A program made the position numbers and the translations under genes. The notes below the pieces were generated by a model, which saw only the letters and a program-made list of their open reading frames with translations, was not told the DNA's origin and did not search any database. This document shows positions 41,926 through 52,384 of a DNA stretch of 64,000 nucleotides, piece after piece. The stretch's first letter is position 1. Each line of letters starts with the position of its first letter. This stretch comes from Closterium sp. Naga37s-1 (taxonomy: Eukaryota; Streptophyta; Zygnematophyceae; Desmidiales; Closteriaceae). The stretch spans positions 328,001-392,000 of the forward strand of contig CANJKZ010000952.1 in NCBI GenBank assembly GCA_947471745.1. Direction: 5' to 3'.

Positions 41926-43130
41926 CCAGGAGCAGCAGTAGCAGTAGTAGCCGCAGTAGCAGCAGTAGCAGCAGTAGCAGCAGAAAGAGCAGTAGCAGCA
42001 GGAGCAGCAGTAACAGCAGTAAGGGCAGGGCAGTGCTCACCAGTGGCGAGAAGGGCAGGCGTACGACGGCGGCAACGGCGAGGCCGCTACCACTGCAGGG
42101 CAAGGGCTCCGCGGCAGCTGCAGGGGCGGCTGCTCCAGGGGCCAGGGGCGGTTGCTGCAGGGGCGGCTGCTCCAGGGGCCAGGGGCGGCTGCTGCAGGGG
42201 CGGCGGCTCCAGGGGCCAGGGGCGGCTGCTGCAGGGGCGGCTGCTCCAGGGGCCAGGGGCGGCTGCTGCAGGGGCGGCTGTTCCAGGGGCCAAAGGCGGC
42301 TGCTGCAGGGGCGGCTGCTCCAGGGGCCAGGGGCGGCTGCTGCAGGGGCGGCTGCTCCAGGGGCCAGGGGCGGCTGCCCCAGGGGCCAGGGGCGGCTGCT
42401 GCAGGGGCGGCTGCTCCAGTGGCTAGGGGCGGCTGCTGCAGGGGCGGCTGCTCCAGGGGCCAGGGGCGGCTGCTGCAGGGGGGGGCAGGGGCGGCCGTCC
42501 GAAGGTCGGGCGCGGGTTAGGGCAGGGCGCCGCGGCGGGCAGGGGCGACGCCGTGCGGGTCCCGCAGGGGCGTCGCGACGAGCGGGGGCGACGCCCGGGT
42601 CCCGTTCGGGCGTCGCGACGCGCAGGAGCCGCGCCTCGCGGGTCCCGCAGGGGCGTCGCGACGAGGCGGGGGCGACGCGCGGGTCCCGCTGAGGCGTCGC
42701 GACGAGGCAGGGGTGACGCGCGGGTGGCGACGGGACGGGGCCGCGACTGGCGACGGGGCGGGGCCGCTACGGGCAACGGGGCGGGGCCGCGACGGGGCCG
42801 CTAAGGGGCCGCGAAGGGGCCGTGAAGGGGCCGCGAAGGGGCCGCTAAGGGGCCGCGAAGGGGCCGCGAAGGGGCCGCGAAGGGGCCGCTAAGGGGCCGC
42901 GAAGGGGCCGCGAAGGGGCCGCTAAGGGGTCGCGAAGGGGGGGCCGCTAAGGGGCCTCGAAGGGGCCGCTAAGGGGCCGCGAAGGGGCCGCGAAGGGGCC
43001 GCAAAGGGGGGGCCGCGACGGGCCTCAGGAGCAGGGCAGGCCGCTAAGGGGCCGAGAAAGGGTAGGGCAGGTCAGAGCGCGAAGCGCGCTTCGGGCAGGT
43101 TAGGAAAAAAAAAAAATAACGGTGGGCCCT
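41926..43130 (-). repeat. Element J leader: three GC-rich tandem arrays
   Basis: From gag outward: a CAG/TAG trinucleotide array (41930-42030); about nine copies of a 37-bp unit with ggggcggctgctcc and aggggccaggggcgg (42114-42480); a unit near 27-30 bp with gggtcccgcaggggcgtcgc (42540-42730); and an 11-bp unit, gaaggggccgc or taaggggccgc (42780-43040). All frames are open by composition, so predicted Gly/Ala/Arg proteins here are not supported. Confidence 0.88.
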
Positions 43131-43293
43131 TCGGAAGAAACGGTCCCACTAGGGAATCACGAGAATGAATTACGAGGAATGAATTGACTAGGAATCAGGA
43201 GGGTACAAGTATGAAACCCTAAGAAAGATGTACCCCATATTGTCTACCCCACTGCAGCCTACATAGGCTATATCATATAAGTCTGACAAGGAG

Positions 43294-43986
43294 GTCGACA
43301 GCAGCAGCAGTAGCAACTGAGGGGAGGAGGGGGGAGGGAGTACACCCTTCAAAGAAGGGGGAGCGGGGAGTGCCGAGAGAGGCAGCGATAGCGACAGTGC
43401 TCTTCTCGGCCTCGAGAAGGGACTTCTCAAGCGAGTCGAGCGTGATCTCAGTGGGGTCAAGGGCTAGGAACTGGTCCCTGACAGTGCGAAGGGAGTCAGG
43501 GAGGCGAGTGACGAGGAAGTACTGTGTCATATACAGCGAGGAAGGTCGGCTTGAGAGCGACGCGGTAGCGAGCCTCACTAGAGCGGAGGTGAGTAAAGAG
43601 GTCAGACACAGTGTGGAAGTCGGCTAGCTCGGGATGCAGGTACGGCAGCATCAGACGGCCTAGGGTAGCAGTTGTTGGGGAGGAGTAGCGAGCGACTACA
43701 GCGTCATAGAGGGCCTTAGCTGTTTTCTGCTGGCTAAAGTGCGCGCGCTCATCTACTGGCAGATGGCTGCGGAAGTAAGGCGGGCGGTGGCGTCACGCAT
43801 GAGCCACTTCGAATGATCCCCTACCGCTGTAGCAGCTGGGGCTGGGAGGGTTCCTTCGGTATGCACGAACAGTGAAATTCCGTCCCTAGCCTCACTCTGT
43901 AGGTACAGCTGGAGATCATCTAGCCAAACATCAAAGCTAATCGCACGACCCTCAGCGTCAAAAGTAAGGACTGAGAAGTTAGCCAT
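43294..43986 (-). pseudogene. Element H gag N-terminal part
   Basis: Starts at ATG 43986 (MANFSVLTFDAEGRAISFD, then WLDDLQLYLQ) and continues, with at least one frameshift, through TRLPDSLRTVRDQFL and TEITLDSLEKSLLEAEKS to FFEGCTPSPLLPS, ending at J. The CAG/TAG array precedes the ATG (43987-44085), as in A, J and L. Confidence 0.85.
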
Positions 43987-44110
43987 AGCTGCAGTGACAG
44001 CAGCAGTAGCAGCAGCAGTAGGAGTAGGAGCTGCAGCAGCAGTGGCAGTAGCAGCAGCAGACTTAGCAGTGGGAGCAGTAGGGTAGTGCTGCTAAGGCAG
44101 GGTGGCGCGG

Positions 44111-44230
44111 CTACTCGAGGGAATTATTGAATTAGGAATGAGTTGGGTACAAGAACTAACCCTAAAGTGTTGTACCTCTTGTAGGCTAACCCACTATAGC
44201 CTAGAGACAATACAAACATATAGTTTGACA
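44111..44230 (-). repeat. Element H 5' LTR (inner end missing)
   Basis: Matches 27333-27452 closely. The expected first bases (plus-strand tgttagaaac) and the primer site are replaced by ggtggcgcgg-type leader DNA. The outer end tttgaca and the cgcta duplication are intact. Confidence 0.88.
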
Positions 44231-44748
44231 CGCTACACCCGGGCGAGACGACGGTAGACCCCCGCTTTCTTCGAGCAGTCGTCACGCCGCCTCTCCCCGC
44301 CGTTGCATTTTCCGACGCAAATTACCATGCGCCTGGATTCCTCGGCCAGCTGTCGTTTCCCACGTGAAGCCATTCCGAATTTTTCGTGCACAGTGACGAC
44401 GACCACCACTTGCCTTGTGCGCAACGTGACGAAGACGTTCGTCGCTACTTGCCGCACGCAGCAACTCCGAAAATATCGCGCGCAATTGACGACGATGCAG
44501 TGACGCCAATTCGCACCACGTTCGTCTCCGACAATCTCGGTGCACTGACGACGATCATGTCGACGTCAGTTGCCACACAGAATCAACTCCGAAACTGACG
44601 AAAACGCACGGAAACAACTTACGTAATTAATGCGCCGACAGCCACAGCTGTCCGCCACTTGGGGGGAGGGAGGTCACGGTCAATCTCGACCGTCAAGGGC
44701 AAAGATATATAAAGCGGGGTGAGCTAGGAAAGTAGCTCTGATACCAAG
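44231..44748 (-). other. Element F interior, 5' part, with primer site
   Basis: About 500 bp between H and the 5' LTR of F. No gag motif was recognised in either direction. Toward the LTR are a TATA-like run (agatatataaag, 44703-44714) and the initiator-Met primer site (gctctgatacca in plus, 44735-44746), separated from the LTR by two bases. Confidence 0.65.
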
Positions 44749-45295
44749 TGTTATGAGTTGTACTAACAGAGTGCGCGGAATAATACTATAAAGAGAACGT
44801 GATTACGGAAGCTGAGAATACAATGAAAGTGCGAGCAATTATAGGGCGAAACCGTGCTGGCGAGGACCTAGGGACGTGTGGAAGTGTCGCAATTGGTGCG
44901 GGGGGACTCGGAAGTGGTTCGAGCCGAAACTGTAGGCCGAACCCAAGTGACGCGATGGCTTCGGGATGTCCTCTCTAATGAATTAGAATTCATTACTGTA
45001 TAGTCTGCTCCTAGCGAGGACAGCCCGAACACTTCGCGTCGGTTTGGCTTCGGCCTACACTTCGGCCCGAACCACATTCCGAGTCGCCCCGCACCAATCG
45101 CGACACTTCCAACCCACGCACGTCCCAAGGTCCACGCCTAGCACGTATTCACCCTATAAATGCTCGCTTTATTCATTGTATCGTCATTCTGTATTCACAT
45201 CCTTTTTATAAAGTCTTCCGCGCACTCTGTTTAGTACAACTCATAACATCCTCGCTAGGAGGAGAGTAGAGTAATGAATTTCCACATTCATTACA
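44749..45295 (-). repeat. Element F 5' LTR, split by G
   Basis: The two parts 44749-44973 and 45254-45295 join, once G and one tcctc copy are removed, to a 267-bp LTR matching 24458-24732. The outer flank cggta (45296-45300) repeats the one before the 3' LTR. Confidence 0.9.
44974..45248 (+). mobile_element. Solo LTR G, same family as F, opposite orientation
   Basis: 275 bp bounded by tcctc (44969-44973, 45249-45253). It reads from TCTAATGAATTAG (TG start mutated to TC) to CTCATAACA on the plus strand. It carries its own TATA-like ccctataaatgctcgc near 45153. Paired with F's LTR it makes a 0.5-kb imperfect palindrome. Confidence 0.9.
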
Positions 45296-45300
45296 CGGTA

Positions 45301-45553
45301 GGTTACTGTTTCGCCTATTTTGCAAGCAGCTTTCGCAAAAGGCTTCCGCTAGGGGAAAACGAGTTATATCTGACGTGTTGTCGTTTGTGAAGTCCCGTTT
45401 ACGTGTGGACCGTTCATAGCCCTAAACGGAAAGAGCACCGTAACTCACTGCTTGTCTCCTCTACGAGTCGAGTCGCGTAGCGCCGGTTTCAGGAGCGACC
45501 TCCTGCCTCTATCATTTCTCGCACGCGTGTCGATTGTCTCTCTTCATGTCCTG
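45301..45553 (+). promoter_or_regulatory. BUD31 upstream region with minimal uORF
   Basis: 253 bp between the F insertion and the BUD31 start codon, so promoter and 5' untranslated region must lie here or inside F. No clear TATA box. An upstream ATG-TCC-TGA (45546-45554) has its stop overlapping the BUD31 ATG as TGATG, a layout compatible with termination-reinitiation. The uORF is read directly from sequence; its use is inference. Confidence 0.5.
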
Positions 45554-47486
45554 ATGCCAAAAATCAAGACGAACCGCGTGAAGTACCCTGAAGGATGGGA
45601 GCTCATAGAGCCGACGCTGAGAGAGCTTGAGCAAAAGATGAGAGAAGGTACGAAAGTTTCGTATGACTTGCCCGCCGTTTTGTAGTGGTCGTTTGCGTAA
45701 ACGAGGAGATTAGCCTTCATTCGTCTGAATTCGCCTAATTTCTCTCTGTTTGGCACAAAAACTATCTGTCGACGCGACTCCTCTGATTGGACGTTCGCGT
45801 ATTCGTTGCGTGTGAACCGAAATTCATTTGGAGTGAAAGTGTTTGCTGGGATGTGATGAAGCACGCCAACACAGTGCGAGTCACTGAGACCCTCTCAACT
45901 CTCGTAGTGCCAAAGGTCCAACAATCCCCCCATAACTCCCGTTACGTTCGCAATAATTCTCGCTAATTTACTCTGTTTAATCCCTCGCCTACGAATCACT
46001 CTCTCTCCCCCCTCAATTCCTCCCTCTCCCTTACCCCTTTCCCCACCTCCCCCTCCCTCCCCCTCCCCCCCTCCTAACTCTTCCAATTTCTAGCAAATAA
46101 CGATACGCAGGAGGCGGAACGCAATATGTAGGCTCTTGTCGTCATGTTCCCCATATATTCTCAATAAAGTCCGCTGTCTGTCTACACCCTCCTGCGGGCG
46201 AGGGAGAGTGAAGGTGTGAGGCGCTGTGGCGGACAGTCTCTCTAATGTCTCGCTGTCTCCTTCTTGAGGCTGCCTACCATTTTTCCTTGATTCCCTTCAC
46301 ATCCCTTCACCTCCTTGCACCCTCCTCCCCGACACAGCAGGGAGCGCCACACATGAGAGCAAGCGAACGTTGCAGCTGCTGCTACCGTTTCTCCCTTCAA
46401 TTCCTTTCAGTCCCCTCTTTTCAAGTTTCCCACATTCGCTACAACCTTGTCCCTTGATCCCTTCTCCCCCAATCCGCGCTCTCCCCTCCAATGACCCCCC
46501 CATGTAACCATGGCACCAGCGGAGAGTGACACACACGAGGGCAAGCGCAAGTGCGAGGCGCTGTGGCCCATCTTCAAGATCGCGCACCAGAAGAGCCGCT
46601 TCATCTACGACCTGTACTACCGGCGCCAGGCCATCAGCAAGGAGCTCTACGACTTCTGCCTCGCCCAGAAGCATGCTGACGCCAGCCTCATCGCCAAGTG
46701 GAAGAAGGTGAGGCTCTGCCGTGTGGCCCTGTGGAAACATGAACGTGAGTCTGTGTGGGCCCACAGAGTGTGAGTCTCTGCCCGTGCGCCGATGGGAGAG
46801 TTATGGTTTGGACCGCCTGTGCCAGTGGACCGCCTGTGCCAGTGGACCGCCTGTGCCAGTGGACGGCGGCGGTGAGGGGACGGCGGTGAGGGGACGGCGG
46901 TGAGGGGCTTGTGTGGCTTCAAGGCACCTCATTCACTCTCACCTCAGAGTGGCGCCAGAACAGTCCGCTTGGTCACAGCCCTGGTTTCCGTCACAATGCC
47001 ATAGCAAGGCACTCTGTGCTCTAGCATCGAGCACATGCATGCCCATCCCAGCTCTAGCATCGAGCACATGCATGCCCATCCCAGCTCCGTTCCCAAGGGC
47101 TTGCAGCACGTGCAGCCATGCGTGCTTCTCCAGCATTTTCTTGGCACACTCTTGACGCCACGCGCCTGTCCCTGCTGTGCATTCCTTTCAACCCCTTCCT
47201 GCAATTAACAGCCGGACTGTGTTCATGTGCGTGCTTGCCGGGTGACATGACCCTTTACCCACTCGTACACCCATCCCCCCATCTTTACCATCCCTGCCAC
47301 TCGTCTGCCCCCCGTGCACGGCCACAGGCGGGGTTTGAGAGGCTGTGCTGTGTGCGGTGCATGCAGCCCAAGGACCACAACTTCGGCACCACGTGTGTGT
47401 GCCGCGTGCCCAAGCACCTCCGCGAGGAGAAGGTCATCGAGTGCATCCACTGCGGCTGCCGCGGCTGTGCCAGCGGGGATAGCTGA
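45554..47486 (+). CDS. BUD31: BUD31 (G10 family) pre-mRNA splicing factor, three exons
   Basis: Exons 45554-45647, 46520-46707 and 47328-47486 join into 146 codons; introns (872 and 620 bp) have GT...AG ends, and the first splits an Ala codon. The protein starts [20 protein letters not shown], has [20 protein letters not shown] in the middle and ends with the Cys-rich zinc-binding region ([28 protein letters not shown]). Known BUD31 proteins are 144-145 residues and belong to the spliceosomal Bact/C complexes, acting in the nucleus during 5' splice-site handling. Every expected Cys is present and no lesion was found. [10 protein letters not shown] is the plant-type N-terminus, whereas animals have SRKPPPDG. 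This is the only convincing single-copy host gene in the window, flanked by F 0.25 kb upstream and copia M 0.66 kb downstream. Confidence 0.96.
46708..47327 (+). repeat. BUD31 intron 2 with short tandem repeats
   Basis: Contains three copies of a 17-bp unit gaccgcctgtgccagtg (46811-46861), a 14-bp cggcggtgagggga-type array (46864-46910), and two copies of a 33-bp unit with agcatcgagcacatgcat (47019-47087). Donor gtgagg and acceptor cacag are standard. Confidence 0.8.
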
Positions 47487-47814
47487 CGTGTATGGCGTGG
47501 GGGTGGGTGGGTGGGTGCATGGTAGAGTAGAGGGGAGCGCCCAGGGGGGCAGAGCAGGAGGTGACGGAGTGCATACAATGCGGTCAGCTGCCTGTTGCTG
47601 AGGTTTGCTAGGGGGTTATAATGTGGCAATGGGGCAACATTTACAGTGTATATGAATCTAGCCACGGGGCCATGAAAGCAAAAGTGTGAACAACACTGTC
47701 ACCAAGTAGTATGTCAATGACAACCTTCCGCAAAATGTTCACTTCCGTATTCTTTACTTGGATAGCGGTTGCCACTTGCTGCAGGTTTTGCAAGGAATTG
47801 CATGCGGGTTTGTT
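47487..47814 (+). other. BUD31 3' flank
   Basis: Presumed 3' untranslated region and terminator. No second gene is visible. There is a T/A-rich patch near 47616-47650 but no clear polyadenylation signal. Confidence 0.4.
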
Positions 47815-48144
47815 GGAATGAAGCACAAGCATAAGGCATGCGGGGATGCGCAAGGCATGAGGGGATGTGGGTTTGTTGGTGATGTGGGATGTGGGATGTG
47901 GGATGTGTGAAGCACAAGCACAAGGCATGAGGGGATGCGCAAGGCATGAGGGGATGCGCAAGGCATGCGGAAATGCGCAAAGCATGAAGGGATGCGCAAG
48001 GCATGAGGGCTTGCACAAGGCATGAGGGTATGCACAAGGCATGAGGGTATGCACAAGGCATGAGGGTACGCACAAAGCATGAGGATATGCACAAGGCATG
48101 AGGGTATGCACTAGGCATGAGGGTATGCACTAGGCATGGGGGAT
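47815..48144. repeat. 19-bp minisatellite downstream of BUD31
   Basis: About 14 imperfect copies of a unit such as gcacaaggcatgagggtat or gcgcaaggcatgaggggat, with a short run of gtgggatgtgggat near 47881-47905. Copia M begins immediately after, at 48145. The long minus-strand frames with HALCIPSCL-like repeats are products of the array. Confidence 0.88.
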
Positions 48145-51100
48145 TGTTAGAACGTGAACGAATGACTAGAATGAGGGCATACATTTAGGATATGTAGCAA
48201 CCCATACCCTCTATAGCACAACCCAATCTAGCACACAAGAACACATGAAAACATGTATGTGTGCTTTCACACACCCCCTAGGCTAGGTTAGGGGCAGTGC
48301 CAAGAAGAAGAGCACTAACTCAGGGCGGCACTATTTGTCCAGCCTCTGAGGCAAGAGGCCACAAGGCCGGTTAGGAAGAAGAACAAGGTGTATGAGGTAC
48401 AATCCACGGTGGTATTACCGGTACTAGCCCAGCCTTTAAGACAAACGGCCACAAGGTTAGTCAATGAGTCTAAACAGACAAGAAAAAATCGATTACAATG
48501 TACAGAGATCAAGGTCTTAACAAGTGAGGTCCTGGGACAAGGCCAAGCTGTGTGCAGAGCCGCTGATGATCACAAGGCGGGAGAGCCTTGGTGAAGATAT
48601 CAGTGGTGTTGGCCTCTAAGGACAAGTGTACTACGCGCGCCTGGTCGTCTATTTAGACAAGGATCTGGAAAGGAGTCGAGCCAGAGCGAACGAAGGGTCT
48701 GTAGAGGACGGGAAGAAATAGAGGCCCGCCAGAGTAGTGCGCAATGCGTCGTGCTACTCACGAGGGCCGTTGAAGGCTCCACTGAGTCCCAGAAGAGAAG
48801 GACCTAGTGGATCTAGGTGGACGGCGGATGTAGACTTGCTCGTGCAGGCTGCGCTGGAGAAAGGCCATAGAGAAGTCAAGAAAGTGAAGCTCGTAGTTGC
48901 GCAGCACCGCGATGTGCAATAGTACCCAAAGAGTGGTCATCATTGGGGTGGGGAAGAAGGTATGAAAGAAGTCTAACCCCACTCATTGACTGAAGCCTCT
49001 AGCCACGTAGCGCGCCTTGATGGAAGGTGGCTCTCCAAGTGGCCGCTTTACCTTGAAGATCCACATGCCGTCGAATAAGTTCGCCGTAGGAGGCGGTATT
49101 GCGTCAACGTAGGTGCCTGTAGATCTCCCAGATGCTATCTTTGTGTCTATGGATGCTATCCTGTAGAGGCCCAGGGTTCCAAGACTGCCTCAACGTAGAA
49201 GCGAGGGGTCGGGATGTCAAGAGCGTTTGGGTCACCCTCAAGGGCTAGCAGCATGGCGGCTGCTGCGGCTGCTACGGCGACTGCTGTGCTATGACGGCTG
49301 CTACGCCTGCGAAGGTCGTTGCGGCTGCTGCGGCTGTTGCGGCTTATGCGGCTGCTGCGGCGGCCGTTGCTGCTGCGGCAACAGCTGCAGCTGCTGCGTC
49401 CCCGACCGTCTAGCAGAACGAGAACCAGCACCCCCGGTGTCAGCAGCCCCCAAAACCGGAACCCCCAGAACCCGCACTCCCAACGGCAGCACCCCTAGAG
49501 TCCACAGCGACCAGCTGCGGTGGGCGAAGGCTGCGGCAGCGACAAAGGCTGCTGCGGCGACGAAGGCTGTTGCGGCAACGAAGCCTGGTGTGGCGCCGAC
49601 TGCGAGGACGACAACAGAGACGGCAGAGACTGCGGTGGAGGTGGGGACGACGAAGGGGCGGACACTGGAGTCGCACCCCCTCATATCGGGCCAGGAGAGT
49701 CAGTAGTCTCCCCCATAGGCCTAACCGAGGGATGGGAGGTGATGTGGGACACACCTGACGGGGCAAAACACGGAGGCAAGGGAGCTAGCGAAGGAGTGGT
49801 TCTGGGGCGGGGAGTGGGGATAAGAAAGAGGGGTTGGGGGGGACTGGAGTACCTCCGTGAGGGAAGCAATTGTAGGGGCAGACAAAGGGTTTAGATGACG
49901 TCACGAGATTGGAGGAAACGGTGAGACGAAGGGTGGAAGAACAGCCAGTCCGGAGCATCCAGGGGGGAACCCAGGAAGACTTACGGTAGAGTCTGGGCTA
50001 AGATCTTGTCCGCGCGAGGGTCGCAGACGTGAGCAAGACAGCCCATGACGCGAAACGCTGGCACATCACCAAGGGACCTGGTCTAGAGGAGAGTCGGCGA
50101 AACTTGTAGTCGTGAAACACGTGGCCACATGTTAAGCTGATGTGCAGAGTAGCGGACAGCAAATGGCCACTGAAAATGGGGACACTGGCATGAATCATGG
50201 AGGTACGACCGATCTCCATGACCAAGCCAATGTGACACTTGGCTAACCTGTTGCAGGCGAGTCCGGGCGAATACGTCTGAGTGATGCCCTCCGCACGACA
50301 AAACTGGCCAAGGCGGCCGGAGGCAAACTTGCCAACACGGTCGGAGTGCACACGAAGCACAGGCTGGTCACGCTGAGTGCGGGCGGCTACTAGCCACGGG
50401 AGGAGAACGTCAGGCACGTTGGCCTTCCGCTCGAAGGGAAACACAGTTGTGTAGCGGGAGGAGTCGTCAAGAACGACTAGGAAGAAGTGCTCCCGGTGCG
50501 GCCCTGGGACGGGGGCAGGGCCTCAGACGTCCATGTGCAGGGTCCGAAGGCAGTGGTGAGAGGGAACGAGGAGGAGTAAGGGGTGGAGCGCTGCTTGTCC
50601 TCGACGCAAGGAGTGCACGGTAGTGTGGACGAGGGAGAGAGAGCGGGGAGCAACGTTGGGAGACCTGCTATAATACTGTGGTGGGCCATGTGACGGAGAC
50701 GCGGGAGGGTGAGGTGACCTAGATGGTGGTGCTACAAGAGCAACAGGTGAGTGAGCGACCGACACGAGCACGGCGTAGCTACCTGACCAGATGAAGGAAC
50801 CTAGGTGGACATAGTGTGCAGCGTTAAAAGACCTGACATAGGGTCCCGAAAGAGCGTGGCAAGAGGTGCCCCAGTGAAAGCGTCCGTACAGGTCACAAAC
50901 CGCTTGTGTCCATGAAACGTGGTGGTGACACCGAGATCCTGAAGACCACCGATACCCACCAAGTTCCTAGAGAATGAGGGGATGTGCAGACCTGTCGGGG
51001 AGCCCGAGGGGACTGCCGAACACAGGAGTGAAGTAGCGCTGCGTGCGACGATCGGTCCAGAGGAGGAGTCGGCCAGAGAGATAGCAACAGGAGCTGGAAG

Positions 51101-51640
51101 TGGTGAGAGGGTGGTGCTGTCGCGAATGGAGCACTAAGACGTGCTGGAGTTTAGCTTGAAGGAGAGGGATGCATCAGCAGTGGACGCACCTAGGCAAGCA
51201 ACATCAGAAGGACCTGCACTAGAGATAGCTAGAGACCCTATTAAAGGCACACACCAATAATAAGATTTAACAGCACTATTGTAATCAGCATACACGGCAT
51301 ACATAGCAGATCCTAACTCTGACATGTCCATAGACTGGGGGGGACGCCAGAGGCCCAAAGCGGGCGCAGTAAAGGTCGTCGAGCCTGCGGAGGCGGCGCG
51401 TAGTGGAGTGACCGGTGCGTCTGCGGACGGTGCCTCGGAGCCGGCCAGACTGACAGAGGTACTGGCATGACCCAGTGGGGGGGGGCACGTGACGTCCAGC
51501 TGCCAGACCCGTTACCCGGCCCAACGTTCCCCAAGCCAGCAGGACCCCACTGCCGGTGAGAGGGCCACTGCTGGATATGCTATTGCGTTTGCTGCTGCTG
51601 CAGAGTAACCACCGGACCCCTAGGACCAGCACCTCCTACA
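48145..51640 (-). pseudogene. Eroded Ty1/copia element M (-)
   Basis: The 3' LTR is 48145-48271 (TGTGAAAGCACAC to CGTTCTAACA on the minus strand) with a purine tract (tagggggtg) beside it. Inward are a deleted RNase H/RT junction near 48640, RT fragments (FSMAFLQRSLHEQVYIRRP near 48850), a Gln/Gly-rich linker (49230-49600), post-integrase and integrase pieces (LRVHSDRVGKFASGRL near 50330, where RVGKF replaces RGGEF), the pre-integrase region with HRLGH-like wording lost, a mutated protease region (50800-51130) and gag remnants to 51640. Frames change repeatedly. No 5' LTR was found. This is one of the oldest copies here. Confidence 0.82.
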
Positions 51641-52380
51641 GCAGCACCCACATGACCAGCACTCCCAGCCTCAGCACCCTCCGACGTACTAGCACCTCCA
51701 CCTCCACGTCTACGACCACTCCTGCACTGTCCCCACCAGAGGGGGCACCGATGGCTGCAGCCTCCGCTATCACAGTAGGGTCAGCAACAGCAGCACAAGC
51801 AGCTGAGGCAGGGATGTTGTGTGATGCCATCATATGCATTCACGTCTACCTCTCATCTTATGTTTCCACCTTGCATGCGTGCTATGCATGCGTGAAAGAC
51901 TTTGTATTTGGTATAGTTTGGACTTTATGAGTGTGTGTGATTTCGTTTCAGCTTGAGCAGATATCTGAAAAGACTTCACCGTTCAAGATATTTTTGGCGA
52001 ACCAAAAATCGCCTCAATCTGAGCAAGAATGATAAAGTTACGAACAGTCAAAGTTGATATGCTTTATATATATTGTTGCGGCGACTATGGTAATTTGCGG
52101 GGTGAGTCTATGTGTGGTATATACCAATGGGGGTTGAGAAAATTCGTCACTCTACTGTAGTTGCTGCCAAGTGGTTGGAAGAAACCAAACTAGATTGGCA
52201 AGTGTAGCCAATTTGATGAGTTGGATTGCACGAGTTGGGAAAATGACAAAGGTCTTAGTTGGGTTCCTATAGGGAGGGGAAATTGTGTGCTTATGGGGTT
52301 TCCTTGATTGGGGATACTATAGGGACCTTATCTCGTCCTCCTCTTCCCCTCCCACCTGGTTTTTTTATTTTAATTCCTTG
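51641..52380. other. AT-richer stretch between M and N; no gene seen
   Basis: The first 180 bp may still be M leader (repeats of agcag and gcatgcgtgc). 51890-52380 is AT rich with ttatatatattg (52066-52078) and several stops in all frames. No LTR ends, target duplications, exon-like codon bias or known motif recognised. Confidence 0.5.
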
Positions 52381-52384
52381 TAAG

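Larger units (their letters stand above)
36419..43288 (-). mobile_element. Ty1/copia element J (-), gag N-terminus deleted
   Basis: Bounded by aggag (36414-36418 and 43289-43293). The 3' LTR is 36419-36545 (127 bp). The 5' LTR is about 43159-43288 and its inner end is altered, without a recognisable primer site. The interior encodes pol plus the last part of gag in a single frame (41915-36693) with two nonsense codons. A 1.2-kb GC-rich repeat leader separates gag from the 5' LTR. J sits in the gag of H. Confidence 0.9.
27323..44230 (-). mobile_element. Ty1/copia element H (-), integrase core deleted, hosting I and J
   Basis: Bounded by cgcta (27318-27322 and 44231-44235). The 3' LTR is 27323-27452 (130 bp). 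The 5' LTR is recognisable at 44111-44230 and lacks its last 10 bases and the primer site. The interior reads RNase H and RT (27709-29090), Gly/Ala linker (29090-29400, then 34514-34600), element I in that linker, then linker, pre-integrase, protease and gag C-terminus (34600-36413), element J, and gag N-terminal part (43294-43986). The integrase catalytic core is absent, and so is the first part of RT. Confidence 0.88.
24458..45295 (-). mobile_element. Element F (-): non-coding, gypsy-like LTR element hosting H and G
   Basis: Bounded by cggta (24453-24457 and 45296-45300). The 3' LTR is 24458-24732 (275 bp). The 5' LTR is 44749-44973 plus 45254-45295, split by solo LTR G. The minus-strand LTR runs TGTAATGAATG to CTCATAACA. 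The primer site TGGTATCAGAGC is at 44746-44735 and a purine tract (aaggtgggagag) abuts the 3' LTR at 24733. Without H and G it is about 3.6 kb. LTR ends and the sequence beyond the primer site (gagctaggaaagtag in plus) closely match Ty3/gypsy element N. I could not find gag or pol motifs in its interior (24733-27317, 44231-44734), so it looks like a LARD-type dependent element. Confidence 0.87.

Noticed and set aside
41881-42804. Gly/Ala/Arg-rich ORFs on both strands
   Set aside because: Minisatellite leader of element J; no coding signal.
44749-45248. Inverted-repeat DNA transposon
   Set aside because: The palindrome is fully explained by solo LTR G sitting in F's LTR, each with its own 5-bp duplication; no transposase.
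46297-46764. Minus-strand ORF over BUD31 exon 2
   Set aside because: Shadow of the real exon, whose splice sites and protein match are clear.
47714-48184. Minus-strand His/Cys/Pro repeat protein
   Set aside because: Product of the 19-bp minisatellite downstream of BUD31.
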